Positions 34,262 to 43,173 of a DNA stretch of 64,000 nt are shown in pieces. The notes beneath the pieces are model-generated. The model was not told where the DNA came from, did not search any database, and saw only the letters and a list, made by a program, of their open reading frames with translations. The position numbers and the translations under genes were made by a program. The DNA is from Bacteroidales bacterium (GTDB lineage Bacteria; Bacteroidota; Bacteroidia; Bacteroidales; FEN-979), in NCBI GenBank assembly GCA_023229525.1, contig JALNZC010000011.1, positions 1-64,000 on the forward strand, read 5' to 3'. Position 1 is the stretch's first letter. Each line of letters starts with the position of its first letter.

Positions 34262-34552
34262 ATGGCAAAATTACCAAAGGATTCGATTTTCCATGGGTTC
34301 AGCGGAAAGCTGGGCGATATGGTTTTCAGGCACTGCAACGGGGTTACTATCATATCAAAAGCGCCCCGTCGTCCGAAAAAGGTATCTTCGGAACAAAAAT
34401 TACAACGGTTCAGATTTCGCATGGCCGCGGCCTATGCAAGTGAAATGATGCGTGATCCATGCGCAGCCGCCCGGTTCAGGGCCAAGGCCGGCAAAGGCAT
34501 TACAGCTTACAATCTGGCCATTAAGGAGTATTTCGAAAAAGATACGATGTAA
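34262..34552 (+). CDS. paralogue B, short form of the unknown family
   Basis: A 96-residue protein: FHGFSGKLGDMVFRHCNGVT, then SKAPRRPKK, then RMAAAYASEMMRDP and GITAYNLAIKEYF. It aligns with residues 13-90 of the protein at 31961 but has no C-terminal beta domain. Members of this kind often sit next to small membrane proteins and GH108 enzymes in Bacteroidota. The gene ends 8 bp before a strong terminator, closing the cassette. Function is unknown. Confidence 0.75.
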   Translation: MAKLPKDSIFHGFSGKLGDMVFRHCNGVTIISKAPRRPKKVSSEQKLQRFRFRMAAAYASEMMRDPCAAARFRAKAGKGITAYNLAIKEYFEKDTM

Positions 34553-34560
34553 TTCACCTA

Positions 34561-34594
34561 AGAAGCCGTTTGATGAAAACGGCTTCTTTTTTTT
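34561..34594 (+). terminator. rho-independent terminator after the lysis-like cassette
   Basis: AGAAGCCGTTT (34561-34571) pairs perfectly with AAACGGCTTCT (34577-34587), loop GATGA, followed by a run of T to 34594. It ends the plus-strand transcript after 34552. Confidence 0.92.
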
Positions 34595-34718
34595 GCAGAC
34601 GTTTTTGATTTTTTGATTATAGTGGACAAAGTATGCCACTCAATCTGGAGTAAGGCAGGCCATTGATTACGGACTTATGTTGACAACTGATTCAACGGCA
34701 AATAGGATGTTAAAAATT

Positions 34719-35042
34719 TTAATTTTTCTCAAGCTTCTTTTTTCTCACGGATTCTCCTTTCAATTCAAAACGATGTGCAGAACCTGACAATCTGCCCATA
34801 ACAGCATCGGCCAGGATAGGTTCATTGATATATTGATGTCATTTATAAACCGTGAGTTGGGAAGTGATAATGGTAGAGCGTTTGCCATTGCGATCATCCA
34901 GGATTTGAAGCAAGGCAATGCGGGATTGATTTCCAAAGGAGACACGCCTATCAGCCAAAGATGCAAGTGAAATGACTTTTTCTGCAATAAGGTAAAATTC
35001 TACATTATTGTGGGAAAACCTATATCGATTATCGTTTATCAT
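34719..35042 (-). pseudogene. IS21-type istB C-terminal remnant
   Basis: The minus strand reads LLQILDDRNGKRSTIITSQL, then a TGA where IstB has the Trp of WHxYI, then HQYINEPILADAVMGRL and AHRFELKGESVRKK, ending at 34719. This is the C-terminal part of the IS21 helper ATPase IstB, with the nonsense codon at 34839-34841. The Walker A region is absent. The remnant has no matching istA or IS ends in view. Confidence 0.85.
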
Positions 35043-35054
35043 TACAACGATTAA

Positions 35055-35189
35055 AATCCTAAGGAATGGGCTCAGTTACTAAACGATGAATCCTTGGCTG
35101 CAGCTCTGCTGGATAGGCTTTTATACCATTGTGAGGTGATCAAACTTAATGGAAAAGTTACCGAATGGAAAACAGAAAAACGATATTAA
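35055..35189 (+). pseudogene. second istB C-terminal remnant, frameshifted
   Basis: From 35055 the plus strand reads NPKEWAQLLNDESLAAALLD then RLLYHCEVIKLNGK, typical of the end of a different IstB subgroup. After NGK the frame shifts: one lost base turns the expected SYRMENRKT into VTEWKTEKRY followed by a stop. It lies head to head with the minus-strand remnant, 12 bp away, so two IS21 elements were broken here. Confidence 0.8.
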
Positions 35190-35742
35190 ATCAGGAAACA
35201 AGTTGAAGCTATGGATGTTAAAATCCTATCTGTCAGATCAAGTACTAACTATTACGCCTTATTATTTTTATGCTTCATATTAGGGAATCTTATTTGCCAA
35301 AAATCGTCCATTGTTAGTTACTGCTTACTCCCCTGGCGAGGAGGACACATCGGTTAAGGTGGCGATCTTGTTTTTACCTGTACCAAAGCTTCGTAAAAGT
35401 ACAATTTGCTTCAATGAGCTCATAGGTATTCTTGTTCCAGCCATCGAGTTTATTGTTTAGGTTCTGTTGTAAAGTACAAAACCAAACGATAAATCTGACT
35501 TGCCCTCACGGGGCAATGTGCCGGAATGTCAGTGAGATAAGAATCACTGATAATACCAGTAAAATCCTTAACTTGCAGCCTAATATCCAATGTTTAAAAA
35601 AAACAAGGAAAATACCAGCTCAAACCAACGCCAAGGGTGGGGGCAGGATCAACCGGAATATAAAGAGAAACAAAAGAATCATCCAATTCTTCGTAAGGTC
35701 AATGGATGTTGGAATCCTTATAACCCAAAATTTCTTTTTACC
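35190..35742. other. intergenic, probably decayed mobile DNA
   Basis: No intact gene is supported. Short open frames on both strands lack family resemblance. The stretch lies between istB remnants and the unknown two-gene module, and may contain further worn transposon sequence. No inverted ends or target duplication could be recognised by eye. Confidence 0.45.
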
Positions 35743-37068
35743 TCAGTCTTTTATTGCTTCAGGATTTCCAATCAGTCTCTTGATAGCATCCCAATCTCTT
35801 TGTTCTTCCTCGCTTTTCTCCGAAATATTAAATAAACGTTTGATTTTTAAATAGAAAGCATCGTAAAATGCTTTTAAGGTTTTTTCAAATTCGATATCAG
35901 TATGTTCTATTCTAAAATCTTGGAATGAAATAGTGAATCCAGTTTCAGAAGTGAAGAGAACATTCAATAAAACTTTTTCGGTTAGAATTATAGGGGCAAA
36001 ATCTTTGGGCTCTATCTGATTAGTATCATAATCGAACTCAGCACGTTTCATTTCCTCCTTACGAATAGTTGTCTTATGAACCTTCCCGTCGGCTGAACTT
36101 CTTATATGAATAATTGAACTTTCCAGTTCTCCAATATCTTCTTGTGTAATAGGTTTAACTATCAATAGTTTTTGTTTCTGTTTATTGACAATTTTCCCAA
36201 TATACTTTTTCTTGAAATCTTCAGAATCATAATACCCGACTTTGTAAGGCGCACTATTAGCTTTAATTCTGGTAAGAGGTCTGAAAATTTCGTTGATTTC
36301 ATCTTCAGAAAAATCACTCTTTATTAGTTCGATATCACTATCGTCTAACGGATTTACAAATATTTCACTGTGATATTTGGTGACAACATTTGCTTTCAAA
36401 TCCAAGACATCATCTGATTCTCCTTCTCTTGAAAGGAAATCGTTTGCAATTGAAAATTTAAAACTCCCATAAGCTGAACTTGTCACCAATGGATTAATTA
36501 TTTTGTCAATCTCCTTTCCAAATTCTCTATCGATCTTGTGTCCAATCGTTACGACTTTCTTAAATTTCGAAATTGCATATGCTTTTATAGACTTCAGGTA
36601 GCTCTCGGAAAAATCCTTAATCATTTCAAGACTTACTGAGTATCCATAAGCCAAATTAGCAGGTTCAAGAACATAGTGAATACTACGCTGCCTCAATAAA
36701 TTAATATAGTTGAACTCGCGAGACGCTTCATCGGTATGCATATTACCAAATGAAACAGCAAGTTCTAAGGCATTGTTAAGTTGATCTTTGATAATACTGT
36801 CTTTAGCATTTAACAAACCAAAAAAAATGAATCGTTTGGCTTCCTCGATCAAGCCTGCTTTAATATTCAAGAATGCTGCACTTCGAATCATAAAACTACG
36901 AGTCGGTTCAAGATCAGGTTTATCAAAATAAAACTCAGCAACCTGACTCTCAAGTTTTGCAGCCTGAAGGTAAAATTCGAATGCAGACGTTTGTTTTCCT
37001 TGCTCCAAAGCTTGCTTTGCTTTGAAGGAATAATCCATTGCCTCTTGATGTAATAATTTAGGTTTCAT
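35743..37068 (-). CDS. hypothetical protein, helical N-terminus, unknown two-gene module
   Basis: A soluble protein of 441 residues not assigned to a family. Residues 1-130 are helical with TPR/MIT-like spacing (AMDYSFKAKQALEQGKQTSA, AAFLNIKAGLIEEAKRF). The middle contains KYHSEIFVNPLDDSDIELIK and the C-terminal half is alpha/beta with charged clusters. It ends WDAIKRLIGNPEAIKD. The start overlaps the preceding gene as ATGA, so the two are produced together. It lies between mobile-element debris and the restriction operon, a position typical of accessory defence genes, but no nuclease or ATPase motif is visible. Confidence 0.65.
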   Translation of the reverse strand: MKPKLLHQEAMDYSFKAKQALEQGKQTSAFEFYLQAAKLESQVAEFYFDKPDLEPTRSFMIRSAAFLNIKAGLIEEAKRFIFFGLLNAKDSIIKDQLNNALELAVSFGNMHTDEASREFNYINLLRQRSIHYVLEPANLAYGYSVSLEMIKDFSESYLKSIKAYAISKFKKVVTIGHKIDREFGKEIDKIINPLVTSSAYGSFKFSIANDFLSREGESDDVLDLKANVVTKYHSEIFVNPLDDSDIELIKSDFSEDEINEIFRPLTRIKANSAPYKVGYYDSEDFKKKYIGKIVNKQKQKLLIVKPITQEDIGELESSIIHIRSSADGKVHKTTIRKEEMKRAEFDYDTNQIEPKDFAPIILTEKVLLNVLFTSETGFTISFQDFRIEHTDIEFEKTLKAFYDAFYLKIKRLFNISEKSEEEQRDWDAIKRLIGNPEAIKD

Positions 37069-37631
37069 CTATGAATTTCTTTCACAGTTTTTGGCTGACT
37101 GAATAAAGTAACAATTACAGAAGATGGCTTGTCTCTTTGGCTACCCCTGAGTATCTGGTCATGTTTATCTTTAATTCTTCCTTTCAATGTATTTGTCTTT
37201 GACTCCTGAAGTATTCCCGACACTTCTACATAATGAAAATCGTCCAAGAAATTCAATTCATCATCAGATGGTTCGACTTTTCTAAAGCGATAATCTACGC
37301 CCTCACCAATTTCAGTCTGTTCGACATATTCGAAATTTTGCAAAACCGACATTACAAACCAAGCCATTGCGACACCACCATGGTTTGCCATATCCTTCTG
37401 TTCTTTCATTGCCGCTTTTGAAAAGTCTGAATCCCAAGAAAGATTTGCGATAATTACAGTGCCTCCGATATCCAACTCTATCACTGCGATAGAATCATTA
37501 TGAAATATATCTAACGCAGTAGCTGCCCATTGATTGTGAACTATGATTTGATCAGTCGTAGGCCCTTTAAGTCTTGATTGTGTCGCATTCAAATGGAATG
37601 ATTCCATAACGGTTTCTAACAGGATTAACAT
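37065..37631 (-). CDS. hypothetical protein, first gene of the unknown module
   Basis: A protein of 188 residues (180 if started at the ATG at 37607) with no recognised domain. The central part, HNDSIAVIELDIGGTVIIAN, is a beta-rich hydrophobic core, and the tail is basic (LKGRIKDKHDQILRGSQRDK). No signal peptide. It overlaps the 441-residue gene by 4 bp, and the pair probably forms a complex. The upstream 190 bp is AT-rich without a clear promoter match. Confidence 0.6.
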   Translation of the reverse strand: MLILLETVMESFHLNATQSRLKGPTTDQIIVHNQWAATALDIFHNDSIAVIELDIGGTVIIANLSWDSDFSKAAMKEQKDMANHGGVAMAWFVMSVLQNFEYVEQTEIGEGVDYRFRKVEPSDDELNFLDDFHYVEVSGILQESKTNTLKGRIKDKHDQILRGSQRDKPSSVIVTLFSQPKTVKEIHR

Positions 37632-37822
37632 TTCTCATCACTTACCAAATAATGAAGGATAAATGATTACGAAAAATGATATCTCAACGTAATTCCCTGT
37701 AAAAATAAATTAAAATATCATTCTATTGAAAATAAAATCTAAATGAATGAAAACCCACGATATATCCTACATTTATCAAGTCATTCAGACACTTTGACAA
37801 GAAAAAACAACAGTTAAAACTC

Positions 37823-38170
37823 TTAGCACCTCTCCATCACCCGCTGGCGGCATTGTTCCTCCTTCAGTCGTGGTACCGGTGGATCTCCTTCTTCAACTGG
37901 TATGGTATCGCCGGAACCTATCACAATTGAAAGATAGAGCCAATCGTCCTTCTTTAGCCAGGGGTGATCTATTGATGTATATTCATTACTATCATTGATA
38001 GCATCCATCAGTCAGTAATATTGGTACCAGCCTGATTTAGCCGCAATAAAAAATGCCAGCGGAAATCCTAGAAAATGGCTTGAGATCAGGACACCCAGCA
38101 AGGTCCTTTGCCAAATGCTTATCTCACTAAAATTACAATAAGGGATATCATCCAAGTGACTGGTCACAGA
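37823..38170 (-). pseudogene. interrupted membrane-protein reading frame
   Basis: The minus-strand frame reads through SIWQRTLLGVLISSHFLGFP then AFFIAAKSGWYQYY, meets a TGA (38012-38014), and continues in the same frame for 61 codons to 37823 (HPWLKKDDWLYLSIVIGSGD). A transmembrane helix followed by a charged tail is suggested. No start codon is seen upstream. It may be a decayed gene; family unknown. Confidence 0.35.
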
Positions 38171-38363
38171 TTATAGGACGATTTCAGCATATATTTTTTA
38201 AATCAGTGCTGACAATAATGGCGGGGTTGGTTTAAGCTTTTGAACATGAAGAATTACGAATATCTACGAGAAAATTCCCCAAAGAAGAAAATGTATTCAT
38301 GAAAATTTCAAAAAGCCAGCCTAATTCTTATATATTCCACTCCTTGCAGCGGGGAGCTACAAT

Positions 38364-38774
38364 TCATATTTGCAGTTTAAAGAACGAAAGAATTGCGATT
38401 ATAAGTGAAAGAATTGCAATTGCAAAGGCCCATTTATCATATTGGAATTTCTGTAACGATGCGGCTTTAATCTTTTTGTCAATTTCATTACTCTGTTCTA
38501 CAACCACATACCCGCCTTGCTGAATGAATTTTATTCCAGATTGAGTTATTTCAGGGGGCTCTATGATTTTTAGTGATTTATCAACTTCAACATAACCATC
38601 GGAAATCAATCGTTGCTTCAAAAATTGGATCTCCCAATCTTCAGTAACTTCAGCAACCTTGGTGCAAATAAACGAGAAAGTAAGACGTTCATCTATAGCC
38701 TGGTTTGCGAGTCGTTTTCTGTGAGTATCAAGTAGAATAAAAAGCACTTGATTTAGTTTTTCTGCATGTGTCAT
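38364..38774 (-). CDS. hypothetical protein with C-terminal membrane anchor
   Basis: A protein of 136 residues. The first 95 residues look like two small helical/winged-helix units (LDTHRKRLANQAIDERLTF and FLKQRLISDGYVEVDK), and the C-terminus is a membrane helix (WAFAIAILSLIIAILSFF, about 114-131). It follows the restriction subunit gene by 23 bp and is probably the last gene of that operon. A role as a membrane-tethered accessory of the defence system is possible but unsupported. Its function is unknown. Confidence 0.6.
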   Translation of the reverse strand: MTHAEKLNQVLFILLDTHRKRLANQAIDERLTFSFICTKVAEVTEDWEIQFLKQRLISDGYVEVDKSLKIIEPPEITQSGIKFIQQGGYVVVEQSNEIDKKIKAASLQKFQYDKWAFAIAILSLIIAILSFFKLQI

Positions 38775-38797
38775 GTGTTCCGGGATTTTAAAGCAAG

Positions 38798-41473
38798 TTA
38801 CGCGACTGGCATCAAAAATCTATGCGAAAAATAATTAAAGCTGTTGGACAGCGTAACATCGTTATGAGGAATAAGTATATATTTCCAGGGTTTACCGCTA
38901 TTAACGATTGTATAATCCGTTGCATGTTTACAATATTCCAATGCGGCTTTGGCTTTTTCCTGAACATCGGCCGCATCAATTTCACCTTCTTTCTTTGTTT
39001 CGACAAGATAAATTGAATCGGTGGTTTCAACAACGAAATCAGGTCGATACTGCTTTGAATTGTGCTTCCAATAAATTCTGAATTGATTTTGAGCGGGCCG
39101 TAACCATTTCAAGACAGTTTTATCTTGTTCAAGAATGATGGAGAAGTCTTTCTCTGTCTTTGAGTCGAATTTATAGGAATGGTGATAGGCCTTGGAGAAT
39201 CCACTGAACAAAAGCCCTGGTATCAAAGAAGTGGGAGTTATTGTATCAGTATAAAGATGAATTTTATCCTGGGTATACTTTGAATAGTTATGATCCAGGA
39301 TCCGCTCAAATGGATAAACTACTGGTTCCTCATATTTGGGTTCCTCAATGTAAAATTTCAACATCATCTGCGAAAATATGAACCGGCCAATCTCACGCTT
39401 ATTATATAGGACTACATTATAAAGATCATCATCATTCAGGTACGTCCTGAATTTTCCGATAGCATGGGATGACAATTTGAACAATAAATCGGACTGAGAA
39501 TCATAATCCACCTCGGGATAGTTGACCAGCTCATTCACTAAAATATTCTCGTTTGTATCGGAGATGATGCGACCTTTGCCCTGAATGATCTCCTGTGAAT
39601 TGTCCTTTAGAGATTGCCGAAGAATTTCTTCTGAAACCGGCTGGAAGTTCAGATTTTTGGTATCCAGATCAAAATCGCGGAACCCATGTTTGATTTCGCC
39701 TGACTGTTGGATGATGATCCTGGGAATCTCTATGATATTATCAGTAAAATCTCTGACAGCCTTTGCATAAATAATTTCAGCCTCAGCAACCATATCGGCA
39801 ACGAATAACTGCGTTTGCGGGTTGCTTTCAATCCGGCTTTTAAATCGGTCGATGGCAATTTTCTTAACCTCATCACTGCTGATCTCACTGACGTTTCTAA
39901 CAATCTTCGCCAATTCCGGCAAATCTTGTAAAATATTCTGCTTAATTTCCAGTGTAAGTGTTGCTTCCTCTCTTTTCTTTTCATCCGGAATCTTTGCTAT
40001 CTCCTGTTTTTCCTCTTCATACTTGGTGTCCAGCGCTGACTTTACGGATATTACTTCTTTTGATCTACTGAGTTCCACCGGATCAATCTCGATGATATTT
40101 TCTTTCCTGATAATGGAATCAGGTTTGTTGGCTTCTTCAATAATTTCCTGGAATTTATCATGCGAAACAATGGTCAGTTTATCGACTTTGGGATTCCCGG
40201 TACGTTTGCCATAGGGTAAACGAAGCCCCCTGCCGATGGTCTGTTCCCTCAATGTAAGCGACGCAGCGGTGCGCAATGGAACGATCGTATATAGATTCGT
40301 TACATCCCACCCTTCCTTCAGCATATTCACATGAATCACAATCTCAGTGCGGTTGTTAGGATCTTCAACCGAAAGTAACTGCTGAATGTTTTCTTCCTTT
40401 TCTTCTCCCCTTTGATTGGAATGGATTTCAATAACCTTATCCGCATAACGACCATCAAAAAAAGTGTTCTGCCGTATCAGCTTTTTGATCTCTGCCGCGT
40501 GTTCGGTCTCTTTCGCAACAATTAAAACAAAGGGTTTAACCTGCATGGTGCCAGTTTCACGGGCATAGATATCCAAAGCGACTTTGGTATCCTCATGAAT
40601 CCGGATCCCATCTTCAATTTTTATCCGGTCAAGTTCTTCAATTTTATATGCATCGGCATTGAAGTCGCGACGTGTGGCTACGCATGGTTCTTTAACAAAG
40701 CCATCGCGGATTGCGTGAGCCAAGGAATACTCATAAACGACATTTTTGAATTTTACCGGAGTACCTGCACGCTCTACCTGCGGGGTTGCTGTGAGTTCCA
40801 AACCAATTAATGGCTGAAGTTCGTTGATGACCTGCATCCCACGGTCGGCACGGTAATGATGTGATTCATCCATTAATAAAACAAGATCATCCAATTTACT
40901 CAGGTAATTGAAATAGGACTCCCCGAGATATTCAACGAGTCGCTTTATTCTGGGTTCTCTGCCGGATTTTGTTTCAGCATTGATTTTAGAAATATTGAAA
41001 ATATTGATGTGAACATCGGATTGAAATAATCGAGACTGTGACATTTCATTGTAATTGTCACCGGTAATGATCCTTGGTGGTTCCGTTGCAAATTCACCTA
41101 TTCCTTTGAATACATACTTTGGATTCTGAGGATTCTGAAAATCATCCATCAGTTTCTGGTAAATGGTCAGGTTTGGGGCAAGTACAAAAAAATGCTTTAT
41201 CCCTTTTGCGAGATACAAATATGTGACGAATGCACCCATCAACCGGGTCTTGCCAACACCAGTTGCCAGAGCAAAGCACAGAGATGGAAAATCCCGCTCA
41301 AAATCGACACAGGTACGAAATTTCTCATTCACTTCTTTAAGCTTTTCTTCCAATGGAGAGGACAGGAGAATATCTTGCTCCCCGGTTACGAGATCCGAAA
41401 GGATTTCCAAACTTCTTGTTTGCGGGGGTCGAAGACTGAGGCGGTTATTAATCTGGTTGGCAATTCTATCCAT
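38798..41473 (-). CDS. type III restriction enzyme, Res subunit
   Basis: Protein of 891 residues. Walker A ATGVGKT (70-76), DESHH motif II in LLMDESHHYRAD, motif VI LREQTIGRGLRLPYGKR, and a C-terminal PD-(D/E)xK nuclease domain, RPDFVVETTDSIYLVETKKE (catalytic D812, E825, K827). It needs the Mod subunit to recognise its site and cleaves after ATP-dependent sliding between two opposed sites. The gene follows mod by 14 bp. All motifs look intact, so the enzyme should be active. Confidence 0.93.
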   Translation of the reverse strand: MDRIANQINNRLSLRPPQTRSLEILSDLVTGEQDILLSSPLEEKLKEVNEKFRTCVDFERDFPSLCFALATGVGKTRLMGAFVTYLYLAKGIKHFFVLAPNLTIYQKLMDDFQNPQNPKYVFKGIGEFATEPPRIITGDNYNEMSQSRLFQSDVHINIFNISKINAETKSGREPRIKRLVEYLGESYFNYLSKLDDLVLLMDESHHYRADRGMQVINELQPLIGLELTATPQVERAGTPVKFKNVVYEYSLAHAIRDGFVKEPCVATRRDFNADAYKIEELDRIKIEDGIRIHEDTKVALDIYARETGTMQVKPFVLIVAKETEHAAEIKKLIRQNTFFDGRYADKVIEIHSNQRGEEKEENIQQLLSVEDPNNRTEIVIHVNMLKEGWDVTNLYTIVPLRTAASLTLREQTIGRGLRLPYGKRTGNPKVDKLTIVSHDKFQEIIEEANKPDSIIRKENIIEIDPVELSRSKEVISVKSALDTKYEEEKQEIAKIPDEKKREEATLTLEIKQNILQDLPELAKIVRNVSEISSDEVKKIAIDRFKSRIESNPQTQLFVADMVAEAEIIYAKAVRDFTDNIIEIPRIIIQQSGEIKHGFRDFDLDTKNLNFQPVSEEILRQSLKDNSQEIIQGKGRIISDTNENILVNELVNYPEVDYDSQSDLLFKLSSHAIGKFRTYLNDDDLYNVVLYNKREIGRFIFSQMMLKFYIEEPKYEEPVVYPFERILDHNYSKYTQDKIHLYTDTITPTSLIPGLLFSGFSKAYHHSYKFDSKTEKDFSIILEQDKTVLKWLRPAQNQFRIYWKHNSKQYRPDFVVETTDSIYLVETKKEGEIDAADVQEKAKAALEYCKHATDYTIVNSGKPWKYILIPHNDVTLSNSFNYFSHRFLMPVA

Positions 41474-41487
41474 GGTGAAACGAAGTG

Positions 41488-43173
41488 TTAAAACAGGGTT
41501 GGGTCAGAGGTATCTTGTTTCTTGTCTTTTTTCCTGAGCGACGAAATCTTTTTCTCAATCGGAATGTCCACGCCGGAATTCTTATCATGATTTGCTTCAT
41601 GCTCATTTTCCAACGGTACATTTACGATGTTCAGGCTGTAATCATCTTTCCCGAATTCGCACCGGCCCAGCAGCATGTGTGGAATTTTTTTAATATTGAT
41701 GTTTGTAAACCTTGTTTCGCATGGTTCCTGGAATGCCTTGCAACAAATCAGCAATGTCTCCCCTGGTTTCATCTCTTCCTGGATTATATCGAGATACTCC
41801 ACCGTTACAAATGTGGTTGTCGTGAAAATGAAATCCTTTTCGGTACTTTGCCCCTGCTTCCAGAAAACATGTTCATCAGGATTAAAGCGAAAACCTTCAT
41901 GCTTCGCCATGGCAGCGGCAAGCATTTCCGCATTATATGACTTGTCAATTATCCAATTGTCGTATTTATCCTTTTGCAGGAGGCTTGGGGCCAGATAATA
42001 GTATTTGAAACCACCGCCGCCTTTCCAATCTAAAGATTCAGAAATTCCGCCCTGGTCTTCACCAGTTACTACTTGTTTCAATCGGGGCAGACAATGGGTA
42101 TCGCAATGGTCACCCAATTCAACTCCGATCCATTTTCGACCCATTTTATGAGCTACTGAAGAAGTGGTGCCGGAACCAAGAAATGAATCCAGGACAAAAT
42201 CATTTTCATTTGAAGAAAGCTCAATAACTCTACTTATCAATCTTTCTGGTTTTGGGGTTGCAAAGACATGTTCACGATTGAAAACTTTTACTTCTTCTTT
42301 TGCCTCATGATTATGACCTACTTCCTCTTGTTTCCATATAGTGTTTGGTGGTCTGGTTGCATCTTCTTCAAGATACTGCTTGACATAAATCTCCCACTTA
42401 CTGTCTTTATTGATAAACTCTAACAGATTTTCCTTTTCTACAACATTTTCCTTTTTCCATCTCCATCGACCTTCAATCCCATCAGGTTTCAATGGAAACA
42501 CTTTAGAACCATCCGGGGCGATTATTGGATACCACATTGATGGGCGATCTTTTCTTAATGATTCTGATCCTTCTTTCCTCAATGATCTTCGTCTGTAATA
42601 TTTCCCTTCCGTATTGTCAAAAAATGTGAATTGTTTTTTATTTTGTTCTTTCGAAATAGACTTGATTTTAAACGCATCAGACTTGCGATATACTAAAATA
42701 TAGTCATGGGAGGTACTAAATCCTTTAGCATCCATACGTTCGCTATAAGCTTTTTCCCAGATTACAGAGGCAACAAAATTTGACCGGCCACAGATTTCGT
42801 CCAATACTATTTTTAAAAAATGGCATTCATTATCATCAATTGAAATCCACAAGGAACCATCAACAGCTAATAACTTATTTAAAATTTCTAATCTATCCCT
42901 TAATAAGCAAAGCCAAATCGAATGTTCAAGCCCATCATCATAATGTTCAAATGCGCTACCTGTATTATAAGGAGGATCAATAAAAATACATTTTATCTTA
43001 CCAGTAAAATCCTGTTCGAGTGCTTTTAATGCAAGAAGATTATCACCATGGATAAGCATATTCTGGTTATTCCGGTCGCCGAATGATTTTTCACGGTCTT
43101 CGATCAGAATACGGGGTTCTAATTGCGGTTGCTGGTCTTTGCCAATCCAGGTGAGTTCGAGTTTTTGTTTCAT
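41488..43173 (-). CDS. type III DNA adenine methyltransferase, Mod subunit
   Basis: N6-adenine methyltransferase of 561 residues, beta class: the catalytic DPPYN is at 66-70 and the AdoMet-binding DSFLGSGTT at 329-337. The segment between (about 150-300) is the target-recognition domain. The start ATG overlaps the PHP-ATPase stop as ATGA, tying modification to the upstream genes. It supplies specificity and self-protection for Res. No simple sequence repeats that could give phase variation are present in the gene. Confidence 0.93.
   Translation of the reverse strand: MKQKLELTWIGKDQQPQLEPRILIEDREKSFGDRNNQNMLIHGDNLLALKALEQDFTGKIKCIFIDPPYNTGSAFEHYDDGLEHSIWLCLLRDRLEILNKLLAVDGSLWISIDDNECHFLKIVLDEICGRSNFVASVIWEKAYSERMDAKGFSTSHDYILVYRKSDAFKIKSISKEQNKKQFTFFDNTEGKYYRRRSLRKEGSESLRKDRPSMWYPIIAPDGSKVFPLKPDGIEGRWRWKKENVVEKENLLEFINKDSKWEIYVKQYLEEDATRPPNTIWKQEEVGHNHEAKEEVKVFNREHVFATPKPERLISRVIELSSNENDFVLDSFLGSGTTSSVAHKMGRKWIGVELGDHCDTHCLPRLKQVVTGEDQGGISESLDWKGGGGFKYYYLAPSLLQKDKYDNWIIDKSYNAEMLAAAMAKHEGFRFNPDEHVFWKQGQSTEKDFIFTTTTFVTVEYLDIIQEEMKPGETLLICCKAFQEPCETRFTNINIKKIPHMLLGRCEFGKDDYSLNIVNVPLENEHEANHDKNSGVDIPIEKKISSLRKKDKKQDTSDPTLF

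Noticed and set aside
31808..34594. Prophage
   Set aside because: Only lysis-like genes are present; no integrase, terminase, portal, capsid or tail gene was seen within 15 kb.
35432..35854. 140-codon ORF between the istB remnants and the unknown module
   Set aside because: It runs opposite to and over the 3' end of the 441-residue gene and has low-complexity, irregular composition.
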